From the NCBI RefSeq assembly GCF_027980145.1, contig NZ_JAMZNK010000028.1:1-64000 (forward strand): a DNA stretch of 64,000 nt. The letters run 5' to 3'. The stretch is from Flavobacterium azizsancarii. Lineage in GTDB: Bacteria; Bacteroidota; Bacteroidia; Flavobacteriales; Flavobacteriaceae. Below, one piece after another: positions 1 to 8,870 of the stretch. The position numbers and the translations under genes are program-made. How positions within the stretch are numbered: the first letter of the stretch is position 1; the number at the start of each line of letters is the position of its first letter. The notes under the pieces were generated by a model that saw only the letters and a program-made list of their open reading frames with translations, was not told the DNA's origin and did not search any database.

Positions 1-37
1 TATCATCTTTACTAAGTGATGATAAAGGACGATTTGA

Positions 38-107
38 CTGGCGTACTTTGCGTCGGAATAAGTGGCGACCATTGTCGCGGAATCGTGGGGTACTTTCGTC
101 GGAATAT
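38..107. repeat. Three ~23-bp degenerate direct repeats, IS21-like end
   Basis: Three imperfect tandem units are visible, each of the form TGGCG-TACTTTGCGTCGGAATA: around 40-61, 62-84 and 85-107. The shared core is (C)GTCGGAATA or TCGCGGAATC. Multiple terminal repeats of this length are characteristic of IS21-family ends, where they bind the IstA transposase. No transposase is visible because the window starts here. The array stops directly against the stop codon of the 178-aa gene, so an element appears to have inserted at or into the 3' end of that gene. The family assignment is an inference from repeat architecture only. Confidence 0.45.
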
Positions 108-644
108 CTAACTACTTATCAACTGTTTACAACTTAAGATAAGATTAAGCATACTTGTTGCCACAGTGATATCTAAATTTTCTTCTTGTATTTTTTTCTC
201 TAAAAGAATTAAGCCTCCATTTGTATAATTTTGCATGGTAATATGCAAACTTTTCTTAATGGCTTCAACTGTTTTTTTTCCTTTGTCTAGCTCTATTAAA
301 TCATCTTCAATGCCTTCCGTTTTTGCAATTACAGCCATAAAAAGATACTCTTGTATGTTTGTGAAGTCACTTCTTAAAGCACTCTTTGTGCTTCCCCAAT
401 TCTGTATAGCATGACTAAAATCAATCAATTCTGCAGATTCTGGTAATTCTTCATATTTGTTACTGTATAATCCTAAGAAAAATGCGTAGATGTACAATTC
501 ATAATTATTACTAAAAATTTTCCCTTTATCTTCTCTATCCGTTTCCGCTCCTCCTCCTTTTCTAGTTAATGACTTAAAAAGATGTTCTAGATTTTTATCA
601 TATTTGGGTGTGGATTTTTTCCACTCGTCGAATAATTTGTCCAT
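108..644 (-). CDS. Uncharacterised 178-aa protein, last gene of Dnd-like operon
   Basis: I do not recognise this protein. It is soluble and mostly helical with a charged N-terminus, a glycine triplet near residue 30 (RKGGGAETDRED) and a hydrophobic helix YIYAFFLGLYS around residues 51-61. There is no signal peptide or membrane segment. It starts 3 nt after the stop of the SMC-like ATPase, so it is very probably co-transcribed and part of the same system. Its 3' end abuts IS21-like repeats, and the C-terminus could be truncated by that insertion. The position after a DndD-like ATPase recalls dndE, but I see no DndE-type sequence, so this is not named. Confidence 0.75.
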   Translation of the reverse strand: MDKLFDEWKKSTPKYDKNLEHLFKSLTRKGGGAETDREDKGKIFSNNYELYIYAFFLGLYSNKYEELPESAELIDFSHAIQNWGSTKSALRSDFTNIQEYLFMAVIAKTEGIEDDLIELDKGKKTVEAIKKSLHITMQNYTNGGLILLEKKIQEENLDITVATSMLNLILSCKQLISS

Positions 645-647
645 AAT

Positions 648-2789
648 TTATAATTCTATTACAACAGAGTTAGTAGTTTCAATTTGATTTACGATCGAGT
701 TTTCGTCAAGCTTAACCCAAAAGGACTTATCTTTTAAAATATCATCTTGATAAAAACGACTGTCAATGCTTATTTTTTTATTTTCATCTTCTTTAATAAA
801 GTCTTTGACAAGAATTATACATTGATCTGTGTTTTCTCTAAAGGAATTAAAGAATGCTGGATATTTGTTGCTATCAAAGGTAGAAAGTGGGGCGTCCAAA
901 ATTAGAGGATAACTTTCGTTAGCTTCATTCTTTACCATTTTTGAAATAGCTAAGAGTAAAGAAGTATGAGCAAGTACCTCTTGAGCACCATTTAGAGCAA
1001 AGGGATTATTAAAGTTGTCTAAAACTTTAAACTCAACTTGATTCTGATTTCCTGTTTTTGATTTGTATAATTTTAATTTCCCCGTATAAGATCCTTCATT
1101 AGTAGATTGGAAAATTTCATTAGCTTGTTTTTCGAGATCTATTACTAAATTGTTAAATTCTTTTTCTGTAGTTTCAACAGTGATTGTTAAAATATCATTT
1201 AAAAGTTCTTGAGTTTTCATTAAGTAACCAGCAACATTTACTAAATCTATTTTGTTTTTTTCATCTTGGAACTCAGTTAACTTATCTTTTTTAGATTTTA
1301 TAATATTAGTTAAACTTCTCAGGCTTGCTTGCTCGTCTTTTATACTAGTATTTAGGCCTTTAAAATCTCTCAATATTGTAGCAGCACTTCCTACATCTAT
1401 TTTTGAACCACCAATTACTTTTGCTCTTTCAGCTTCTTCTTTTTCTCTCTCATCTATTTTTTTATTAATATCTGTTTTTCTACTTTCTACAAATTCAAAA
1501 TTATCAGATATTTTAGACTCCATCTTTATGAGATTAGAAATATTTTCATCATTGGAGTCTGATATTTTGATAAGAGAATTAATATAATTGTTTTTGAAAA
1601 GTTGCTTTTTTTCGACCATATCTTTTTCTACAGCTTCAATATATTCCTCAAGTCTTCTATTCATAAATTCATAAGCTTCTGATCCTTTAGCTGCTTCTCT
1701 ATTACAAACTTTACATAGTTCAGCTTCTATCATTTCTTCCATGTGAGATCTAGTAGGTGCACCTATAGGTAGTGGTATAATTCCATTTTTTAGATTTTCT
1801 ACAGCTTTCTTTTCACCTATTTTTTGCTGAAACTCATTTTCTAACTTTCTTTTAGTTTTAGATACATTAGCAATTTTAGTTTTAAATTCTTCAAATACGG
1901 ATTTGTAATTTGTTAAAATCCAGCTTTTATCAAATAAATCTTGTGTGTAGTTTTCACATTCTCGAACGCGAACTTGTAATTTACTTATTTCTTCTTCTTT
2001 TATCCTAATTCTCTCAGAAAGTGTTTGATATGCTTCGGCATTATCAATTATATTCTCATATTTTAGTATTGAAGAATTTATTTTCTCAATATTTATCTCA
2101 TGTTGATGCTTTTCTTTTTCCTTGTCGGATATGTCTTTTCTAAGGTTTATAATTTCCTCACTTAAAATAGCATATTGTCTTTCTTCTCTTAAGTTTTTTC
2201 GCCCTGCCGCAGTTACTGCATTTTCTGCACGTCCTACGAAATATTCAGCTTTAGGTATGTAGTTTTTTAAGTAGGTAGCATCAGAAAACATTTCTATAAG
2301 TGTAGAAAGTGCATCTTTGCTTTCAAATACTTTTAAATCTGTTTCTCCTTTAAACATACTATATCTCCTAATACGCTCATCAAATATTTCACTTCTCAAC
2401 TCTTTTGGAACATCTACTTGATATCTTTCGCCTGTTAATTCTTCTCTAATTCCAATTAAACTAGGCTTAGTGATATTTATACTTTCATTAATTTTTTTAG
2501 CTATAAATGATTTTTCAATGGTTTTGGTCTCATTGCCTTGACTTACAGTCATCCTTATAGAGACAGTAACTTCTATGCCTTCTTTAATTTCATTATGTAA
2601 AGCTTTTTGACTTATCAGTCCTTCTAAATTAGTATCAAAATCATTAAAGATCCATTCAATTGCTTCAAAAAATTTGGTTTTACCATGTCCATTTGCTCCA
2701 TGTATGATGTTCACTCCTTCTACAAAATCAAAGATATTCTTTCCATAATAGCTTTGATAATTGGTTAATACTATTTGTTTAATTCTCAT
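648..2789 (-). CDS. DndD-like SMC/Rad50-type ATPase
   Basis: A 713-aa ABC/SMC-type ATPase. The N-terminus carries an F/Y-rich start and Walker A GANGHGKT (residues 31-38). Long charged coiled-coil stretches follow (about 200-300 and 370-560), separated by a zinc-hook-like CKVC motif (Cys359, Cys362). The C-terminal head has the signature-like LNGAQEVLAHTSLLLAISKM and a Walker B LILDAPLSTFD near residue 630. This layout matches DndD, the ATPase of DNA phosphorothioation systems, and more broadly the RecN/Rad50-like ATPases of defence operons. It lies 2 nt after the 75-aa gene and 3 nt before the 178-aa gene. The DndD assignment is by architecture and by the cysteine desulfurase in the operon; an ATPase of an ABC three-component system is the main alternative. 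Confidence 0.82.
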   Translation of the reverse strand: MRIKQIVLTNYQSYYGKNIFDFVEGVNIIHGANGHGKTKFFEAIEWIFNDFDTNLEGLISQKALHNEIKEGIEVTVSIRMTVSQGNETKTIEKSFIAKKINESINITKPSLIGIREELTGERYQVDVPKELRSEIFDERIRRYSMFKGETDLKVFESKDALSTLIEMFSDATYLKNYIPKAEYFVGRAENAVTAAGRKNLREERQYAILSEEIINLRKDISDKEKEKHQHEINIEKINSSILKYENIIDNAEAYQTLSERIRIKEEEISKLQVRVRECENYTQDLFDKSWILTNYKSVFEEFKTKIANVSKTKRKLENEFQQKIGEKKAVENLKNGIIPLPIGAPTRSHMEEMIEAELCKVCNREAAKGSEAYEFMNRRLEEYIEAVEKDMVEKKQLFKNNYINSLIKISDSNDENISNLIKMESKISDNFEFVESRKTDINKKIDEREKEEAERAKVIGGSKIDVGSAATILRDFKGLNTSIKDEQASLRSLTNIIKSKKDKLTEFQDEKNKIDLVNVAGYLMKTQELLNDILTITVETTEKEFNNLVIDLEKQANEIFQSTNEGSYTGKLKLYKSKTGNQNQVEFKVLDNFNNPFALNGAQEVLAHTSLLLAISKMVKNEANESYPLILDAPLSTFDSNKYPAFFNSFRENTDQCIILVKDFIKEDENKKISIDSRFYQDDILKDKSFWVKLDENSIVNQIETTNSVVIEL

Positions 2790-2791
2790 CG

Positions 2792-3019
2792 CTAAACATT
2801 TTGATTTAGGTAAATACTAATTTTGTTATACAGGGTTATATCATTAATTCCTTGGTTATTTTCCAACTCATCAACTAATATGGCTATAGTTTTTACGATT
2901 GGGATTTCTGACACTAATGCTCTTGTTATATTATTAGGTATATCCCTTTCTTCTAGTTGATATTTATCTTTTATAAGTTCATGACTTATAAATTTTTTGA
3001 AAATTTTATTTTTGTTCAT
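2792..3019 (-). CDS. Small 75-aa operon protein, possible middle component
   Basis: A 75-aa helical, soluble protein (MNKNKIFKKFISHELIKDKY... ending IYLNQNV) with no cysteine or recognisable motif. It sits between the helicase (11 nt upstream) and the SMC-like ATPase (2 nt downstream), so it must be translated as part of the operon. Small proteins immediately upstream of an SMC-like ATPase are typical of ABC three-component defence systems, where a middle component links effector and ATPase. That comparison is an inference from position and size; I see no sequence match. DndE is usually longer and does not look similar. Confidence 0.75.
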   Translation of the reverse strand: MNKNKIFKKFISHELIKDKYQLEERDIPNNITRALVSEIPIVKTIAILVDELENNQGINDITLYNKISIYLNQNV

Positions 3020-3030
3020 TTTATAAGTTT

Positions 3031-5265
3031 TTAATTTTCATTATTTATGTCGTAGAGGCTAATGTTATAGTGCATGCAGATTTCAGAGAGCTTTTCATAT
3101 ACTTCAGCTTTATTAATTGCCAGTGAAAAAAAGTTTTCAACTCTTTTCATTTCATTTAGAATAAAGGACCTTTCAATATTAAATGTTTCGTCATTTTTAT
3201 CCATATTAAATTTTGGAATCACTACTAAATCATGGATATAGGCAAATTGTTTCCCTTTAGACTTTCGTAAAACTCTACCTCTTCGCTGTATAAATTGTCT
3301 AGGATTTCCTGTGCTAGCACAAAAAATAGCCAATTCAGCTCGAGGTACATCAACTCCTTCATCTAGACATTTCATCGATGTTAAAACGTGCAGATCACTT
3401 TCTGAAAATTGTTTTATAACACTTTTTCTGTTTTCTGTTTTCGAAGTAAATTTTCTAGCCGTTATTGAAAAATCGATATCTGTAATAGCTTTAGTGTATT
3501 GGTCAATTAGAAAAATATCTTCTTCATTTTCGATATAGTTATCCTCCATAATGACATCATTATTTTCAAGTACTCCTTCTGGTGTATATATTAAAGTATA
3601 TTTAAGATTACCTCTTTTTTGGAATTCCTCGTTTATTATACTTTTAAACTTAGGAAGTTTATTTTCCGCTTTATGAATTATTCTCTTTCGTTTTAAAAGA
3701 AGAATTTCCACCTCCTTGCATTTTTTAAATGATTTTGTTACCGAGTCTATAAACTGAGCAAGTTTTTTTGAAATTTCCCTGTACTTTTCAAACTCATCTT
3801 CGGTAAGTGATACAACATGAGGGTAATAATAATATTTACATAAATATCCTTCTTCAATTGCTTTTTGCATACTAAAATTGTATGTGTATGGATCTTTATC
3901 GTTAAAAAAAGAATCTATTAAAGCATTTCCTGTATCATCATAAACCCTGTTTGGTGTAGCAGATAATCCAATTCGTTTTTCTAAATGAATTTTAGGTAGT
4001 AATTTCGAAATATTTGGAGCGCCAATATTATGGACTTCATCTGCGATGAAAACGGTTTGTTTTGGCAAGTCTTTAAAAAAGCTCTGAAATTTATCTTTAA
4101 CAAAAGAAGCGTATGTTGCGATTACAATAAATGATGGATCATTAAGCTTGGAAAGTGTATTGTAAAATGACAGTTTGTCTTTCCATTTCTCTTTACTACT
4201 AACCGTAATTATATTTGTATAGTTAAATTGTTTACATTCCTCTTTCCACTGCTCTACTAACTCTAAAGTAGGGACTAAAATAATTGCTTTGTAAGATGTT
4301 TCATTTTGGTACTCGTTTAACAAACAATTCAAAGCAGTTAATGTTTTACCTGTTCCTGTAGCCATTGCAAACAAACCTTTCTTATTATTTTTAAACCAAC
4401 TATCATAAGCCTCTTTTTGATAAGATCTTGGTCCTTCTTTGTAAGGAAATCTAGGTTGTTTTTCTATTTCTATAAACTGATTAATATGTTCTATTGCATT
4501 TTTTATAGATTTTTGAATTTTAGATTTTTGAAATATTTCATTACGCTTTTCTAATAAATCTTTTTCTTGAATTAATAGTTCCTGAATATTTTTATCACCA
4601 AATTCATCTTTCAATGCAACCATCACATCTTTAATTTCAAGATAATCAACAAGATCCGATTCTTCTGAAAAAAAAATTTCAAAATCTATTTCTTGTTTTT
4701 TTATTTTGTTTAAATACCTTTCATTTTCCCAAGATAAAGTACAATCTAAACGTTCTAAGTTTTCAATAAAGCCAAAGTAACTAAAATTGCATGTTGAAGT
4801 AAAACCTATTGAATTTTCCCCATCACTAAAAACGCCTGATTTGTAATGTGATATACCTCTTCTGTTTTTCGGTTTAATAATTTTAATTTCTATCCTATCA
4901 TTTGCTATCAACCAAGCAAAACATTCAAAAAAGTGTCTACCATATTGATCTAATGACGATTCTAATTCTTTAATATTATTAAAATTATATATGGTGGAAA
5001 AATTTTCCTTATCCTGACCTTTTTCAATTGCATTTTTATCTTGTTCAGAAAGTACATTATTGATAACAGCTCTCATTTTACCTCCTTTATAAATAAAATT
5101 TGCAAAACCTAAAGACAAAACATTTATGGCAGAAGAACTAAAATAACCTAGTAATAAGTCGAAACTTGTACTATTACATAAAGCATCCAAATAAAACTGT
5201 AATGGTTCGTCTTCGCTACCAGTATCATAATGCCAATCTTCTACCCAAGCAATATCTTTTAACAT
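3031..5265 (-). CDS. PLD-nuclease/DEAD-box helicase fusion, defence-type
   Basis: A 744-aa protein with an N-terminal phospholipase-D-like nuclease domain (single HKD-type motif HYKSGVFSDG with STCNFS about residues 138-165) followed by a superfamily 2 helicase. Helicase motifs are Walker A ATGTGKT (about 300-306), DEVH in IADEVHN (about 408), motif III SATPNR and motif VI QRRGRVLR. This layout is common in restriction-type defence proteins that translocate on DNA and nick it; a helicase protein is also reported as the restriction component in some phosphorothioation clusters. The start lies one base after the stop of the cysteine desulfurase, so the genes are translationally linked. The most likely role is recognition or destruction of foreign DNA in the cytoplasm. 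Confidence 0.87.
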   Translation of the reverse strand: MLKDIAWVEDWHYDTGSEDEPLQFYLDALCNSTSFDLLLGYFSSSAINVLSLGFANFIYKGGKMRAVINNVLSEQDKNAIEKGQDKENFSTIYNFNNIKELESSLDQYGRHFFECFAWLIANDRIEIKIIKPKNRRGISHYKSGVFSDGENSIGFTSTCNFSYFGFIENLERLDCTLSWENERYLNKIKKQEIDFEIFFSEESDLVDYLEIKDVMVALKDEFGDKNIQELLIQEKDLLEKRNEIFQKSKIQKSIKNAIEHINQFIEIEKQPRFPYKEGPRSYQKEAYDSWFKNNKKGLFAMATGTGKTLTALNCLLNEYQNETSYKAIILVPTLELVEQWKEECKQFNYTNIITVSSKEKWKDKLSFYNTLSKLNDPSFIVIATYASFVKDKFQSFFKDLPKQTVFIADEVHNIGAPNISKLLPKIHLEKRIGLSATPNRVYDDTGNALIDSFFNDKDPYTYNFSMQKAIEEGYLCKYYYYPHVVSLTEDEFEKYREISKKLAQFIDSVTKSFKKCKEVEILLLKRKRIIHKAENKLPKFKSIINEEFQKRGNLKYTLIYTPEGVLENNDVIMEDNYIENEEDIFLIDQYTKAITDIDFSITARKFTSKTENRKSVIKQFSESDLHVLTSMKCLDEGVDVPRAELAIFCASTGNPRQFIQRRGRVLRKSKGKQFAYIHDLVVIPKFNMDKNDETFNIERSFILNEMKRVENFFSLAINKAEVYEKLSEICMHYNISLYDINNEN

Positions 5266-5266
5266 A

Positions 5267-6391
5267 CTAAATATTTTTTATTTCAGCTTTAATAGCATTA
5301 ACTAGTTTATTTATTTGCGATTCTGTTATTTCTTTATTTAAAGAAATTCTAATAGTCTGTTGGCATTCAGAATCAGTAAATCCCATTGCTTTTATAACAT
5401 GTGAACTTTCAATTATTTGCGATGTGCATGCGGAACCATTACTTAGTGCAAAATCCGTTTCTCTAGATATAAATATATCCGAATTTAATCCCGGAATAAT
5501 AACATCAACAATATTTGAAACTCTAAAATCTTTATTTCCAATAATGATAGAGCCTTTTATTTTTTTTAACTCTTGAACTAAATAGCTACTATTTTTAATA
5601 ATAACCTCATTACTGGTATTAAATTCTTGAATTGCAATTTCACAAGCTTTTCCTAAGCCTACAATTAAAGGGGTGTTATAAGTACCTGCTCTTAAACCGT
5701 TTTCTTGTCCTCCACCATGAATTAATGGAGTTAATTCAATATTTCTCTTTTTGAATAATATACCAATACCCTTAGGTCCATTAATTTTATGCCCACTAAA
5801 ACATAATAAATCAATATTATCTTTTTCAATGTCAACCTTAATTTTACCAACTGCTTGAGTAGCATCACAGAAAAGAGCAATATTGTTTTCAGTAGCAATC
5901 AATCCAATTTCATTAATCGGTTGTATTACTCCTGTTTCATTATTAACAAACATCACACAAATTAGAAGTGTATCAGTTCTTATAGCTTTTTTTAAATCAT
6001 CAATTGAGATTAATCCATTGCTATCAACCTCTAAATAAGTTACTTCAATACCTTTACTTTCTAAATATTCGCAAGTTGAAAGCACTGCTTTATGCTCTGT
6101 TTTAACAGTGATTATATGATTTCCTTTTTCATAATTAGCTTCAACAAAACCTTTTAAAGCAAAATTTATGGACTCTGTAGCACCCGAGGTAAAGATTATT
6201 TCGTTATCATTAGCATTAATTAATTTGGATACTTGTTTTCTAGAATATTCCAATGCCTCTTTTGCTCTTTTACCGAAATCATGACTACTAGATGCGTTAC
6301 CGTATATTTCATTAAAATAAGGTAACATAGCTTCAAAAACTCTTGAATCTAGTTTTGTTGTACTAGCATTATCGAAATAATTAATTAGCAT
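5267..6391 (-). CDS. Cysteine desulfurase, IscS/NifS/DndA family
   Basis: A 374-aa PLP-dependent cysteine desulfurase. The PLP lysine is Lys202 in SGHKINGPKG, the catalytic cysteine is Cys322 in GSACTSQ, and the family motifs DNASTTKLD near the N-terminus and GGGQENGLRAGTYN are intact. It takes sulfur from L-cysteine as a persulfide for transfer to an acceptor. Here it is the first gene of a defence-like operon, followed after one base by a helicase/nuclease, with no Fe-S scaffold genes nearby. That context argues for a DndA-like role in DNA sulfur modification or Fe-S supply to a defence complex rather than housekeeping Fe-S assembly. Which acceptor is used cannot be read from the sequence. 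Confidence 0.92.
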   Translation of the reverse strand: MLINYFDNASTTKLDSRVFEAMLPYFNEIYGNASSSHDFGKRAKEALEYSRKQVSKLINANDNEIIFTSGATESINFALKGFVEANYEKGNHIITVKTEHKAVLSTCEYLESKGIEVTYLEVDSNGLISIDDLKKAIRTDTLLICVMFVNNETGVIQPINEIGLIATENNIALFCDATQAVGKIKVDIEKDNIDLLCFSGHKINGPKGIGILFKKRNIELTPLIHGGGQENGLRAGTYNTPLIVGLGKACEIAIQEFNTSNEVIIKNSSYLVQELKKIKGSIIIGNKDFRVSNIVDVIIPGLNSDIFISRETDFALSNGSACTSQIIESSHVIKAMGFTDSECQQTIRISLNKEITESQINKLVNAIKAEIKNI

Positions 6392-6429
6392 TTATTATAA
6401 TTTTAATACAATAATACGGAAATTCAATG

Positions 6430-7035
6430 GGAAAAGAAATGAGGAAAACCGTAAAGAGGTCAAAATAAATTGGATTCCTGACAATCACGATTATTAAAAT
6501 TCTGATATTTCCAAAAGAAGTGACGCTTTTGAGGAAAAAATCAGAAACAATGTAACTTTACTTAATAATACTGTAAAAAACATTAATGGACTAAGAGTAG
6601 AATTCTCAACCGCATAGTCTCATACATTCATTTCCGTTTAAAAAAAATTAATCATTGAACAAAACCTTTCAGATTTTAGACTAATTCTAAAAAATAAAAA
6701 AAGACTAACTGTTGAAGATCATAATCAACTACATCTGGAAAGTAGATTGTTTTTGGAAGAAGCATTCCGAACTAAAACAAGTAATCCAACTATTGTTGTA
6801 ACCCAGCACCCTCCTACTTTTATCAATTATCCTGATAAATACGCCGATAGCGATATAAATGAAGCTTTTGGAACAGAAATGTCAAACTAAATTGAAAATA
6901 GTGATATGGACTATTAGACTTATGATTATCATCATTGCAATGTATCTGATTTCAAAATTGGTCACAAATCAATTAGGTTATATAAAATATAAGGAGAATG
7001 ACAACTTTAATAACAGTTGTGTGTTTTTTTGTTAA
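6430..7035 (+). pseudogene. Decayed calcineurin-like metallophosphoesterase
   Basis: Reading one plus-strand frame across stops gives recognisable metallophosphoesterase pieces. KINWIPDNHDY at 6462-6494 is the GNHDYY motif with Gly to Asp, followed by TAA at 6495 where a second Tyr is expected. NNVTLLNN..INGLRVEF follows, then TAG at 6615 and TAA at 6639. RLTVEDHNQLHLESRLFLEE and IVVTQHPP follow, the latter being the THH metal motif with His to Gln. The end, a GHTH-like YHHCNVSDFKIG then VTNQLGYIKYKEN, needs a frameshift near 6960. The central part is deleted. The gene is dead. Confidence 0.75.
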
Positions 7036-7119
7036 AAAAGCTAAACAACATCCTATTGGCTATACCCAGTTTCCCTGCTACCTCTTTTATTTTTCTATTT
7101 TTCTATTTTTATATAAAAA

Positions 7120-7452
7120 ATGGAAAATCCTTTTGAACTTATTTTAGAAAAACTAAATGGAATTGAAAAAGCTATTGCAAAACTTAATACAGTTGAGCCA
7201 ATTGTTGCAGCAAACCATCCAATGAATATCAAAGATCTTTCAACGTATATAAAAATGAGTAGATCGTCCATTTATAAAATGACTTCCTTAAACGATATTC
7301 CACATTATAAAAGCGGTAGAAAGCTCTATTTTAAAAAACATGAAATAGACGAATGGATATTTTCTAATAGGATAAAAACAAATGATGATATTAAAAAAGA
7401 AGCACTGAAGTATATCAATAAAAAAGAAAGTGAGGGGAAATTACTAGAATAG
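7120..7452 (+). CDS. Helix-turn-helix (excisionase-like) DNA-binding protein
   Basis: A 110-aa protein. Residues 1-25 form a short coiled coil (FELILEKLNGIEKAIAKL); residues about 36-95 are a MerR-like winged HTH of the HTH_17/excisionase type (MNIKDLSTYIKMSRSSIYKM, then IPHYKSGRKLYFKKHEIDEW). Such proteins are common in Bacteroidota integrative elements, where they regulate excision or transfer genes. A paralogue with the same build lies at 8871-9215. No integrase or mobilisation gene is adjacent, so this may be a leftover of a lost element. The start follows an A/T-rich leader without a clear Shine-Dalgarno sequence, which is normal for this phylum. Confidence 0.85.
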   Translation: MENPFELILEKLNGIEKAIAKLNTVEPIVAANHPMNIKDLSTYIKMSRSSIYKMTSLNDIPHYKSGRKLYFKKHEIDEWIFSNRIKTNDDIKKEALKYINKKESEGKLLE

Positions 7453-7483
7453 TTTACCTTAATTTTCGTGTTGTAAGCACTAC

Positions 7484-8575
7484 TTACCATTTTCTATAGT
7501 GCTCAAGATCCTCCTGAGTAAAAATTTCATCAGAGCTAGTCACCAACGGATCCATCCAGTTGATCTTCGCTCTGGCCCAGCTGATCCATTGATGGAGCTG
7601 CTCATCTAAAGGATCTGCACTTTCTTGAACTGCGTTGACGTAATTTCGGAGTTTTGTCACTTCATCAAATCGTTCAGCTCCTTGAAGCAGCGCCTTAAAG
7701 TCCTTAATTTCTTTTTGTTTTCGCTCGACAATAGCCCTTTCAATGGCTTCTTGTTTTTCACGCTCAATCTTGCGAATGCGACAATCCTCCTCCCATTGTT
7801 TTTTCTTCTTGGCAATGAGCTCCAGCTTAGCCACAATTCTCGCCAGCAGTTCTTCCAATACAGTCGCTCCGTCTTTCCACTCCTTCTGATCGGAATATTT
7901 TCCCACCTGAAAAATAAAAGCGCCTGTCCGAACCAACTCAGAACTACTGTACCGATCTTTGGCTGGTATGCGTTTGGTGGCTTCCCTAAGATATACCTCG
8001 ATTTCAATTCCATCCACCACTGCCACTGTATCTCCATACCGGTTCTTAATAAAATCATATCCTCGATATTGAAGCAATTTTATCAGTGTATCCATAAAGC
8101 GTAATCCTCTTGACATATTCGCATCGTCCACATTTAAAAAAAACACATCAGGATCCCGGTCTTTGTAGTTTCTGTTTTTTCTAAGCTTATCCCAACTGTC
8201 TTTGGTAATCGTTATTAGCCTGTGAGGTTTACTTAGCTTGTCGGGGACCTTCAGCGGCGCATTAGAATCCTTTTCAATTTCTTTGGTTAGCAAAACTATC
8301 GGTGAAGCAATAGGCAAAGGTATGTTCGTTTCGTACTTCTTTTTAAGAATCTCCACTGATTCAGGTCCCTCATAAGGCTCTGAGAGTTTTGCAACCCAGC
8401 TATAGCCATGTTTGAGCTGTATCCAATAACTCGTATGAGGCAGTGGAACTTTAAGTGTGGTACAAGCCTGTCGAATACCATAACTGGAGAGACCATATAA
8501 GGAGTTGATCTGCCCCATATTTTTTTTCCAAACCAAATCATATAATTCTTGACAGGTAAAGCTAATCGTTTTCAT
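7484..8575 (-). CDS. Conserved 363-aa protein with N-terminal HTH-like segment
   Basis: No function recognised. The N-terminus (TCQELYDLVWKKNMGQINSL, then YGLSSYGIRQACTTLKVPLP) reads as a helix-turn-helix and resembles a widespread uncharacterised family beginning with an ELYELVWxxPM pattern and a [PY]xxYW segment. The centre (about residues 120-230) is mixed alpha/beta, followed by a basic Lys/Glu-rich coiled coil at about 240-300 and an acidic C-terminus. There is no signal peptide. The DNA is clearly more GC-rich than the flanking decayed zone, suggesting recent transfer. It is transcribed towards, and convergent with, the first HTH gene and probably stands alone. Confidence 0.8.
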   Translation of the reverse strand: MKTISFTCQELYDLVWKKNMGQINSLYGLSSYGIRQACTTLKVPLPHTSYWIQLKHGYSWVAKLSEPYEGPESVEILKKKYETNIPLPIASPIVLLTKEIEKDSNAPLKVPDKLSKPHRLITITKDSWDKLRKNRNYKDRDPDVFFLNVDDANMSRGLRFMDTLIKLLQYRGYDFIKNRYGDTVAVVDGIEIEVYLREATKRIPAKDRYSSSELVRTGAFIFQVGKYSDQKEWKDGATVLEELLARIVAKLELIAKKKKQWEEDCRIRKIEREKQEAIERAIVERKQKEIKDFKALLQGAERFDEVTKLRNYVNAVQESADPLDEQLHQWISWARAKINWMDPLVTSSDEIFTQEDLEHYRKW

Positions 8576-8870
8576 AGTGTCCTGTTTAAAAACTTAATAA
8601 ACGATAGAATCTCAAATCATAGTATATATTAGAAATCATAATGACATAAAACTTAATTGCTATCCTTTCTACACTTTAAATAAAATACAATTTATCCGAT
8701 TCTATTTTGCATTGCAAAATCATTAATCAAATAGTTTTTTAGGCCGATCCCAACAGGACATCCAAACCAAAGTACAAACTTTTAAAAGTCCTGGACTTTA
8801 GAAAAAAAAAGCCAAAGCATTCCTTTTAACGACAGCATCATTCTTGTATATGGTCAGTGCATAGTTTTAC

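Noticed and set aside
5267..6391. Housekeeping Fe-S cluster cysteine desulfurase (IscS)
   Set aside because: No scaffold, ferredoxin or Suf genes are near, and it is joined by one base to a defence helicase; the role in this operon is more likely.
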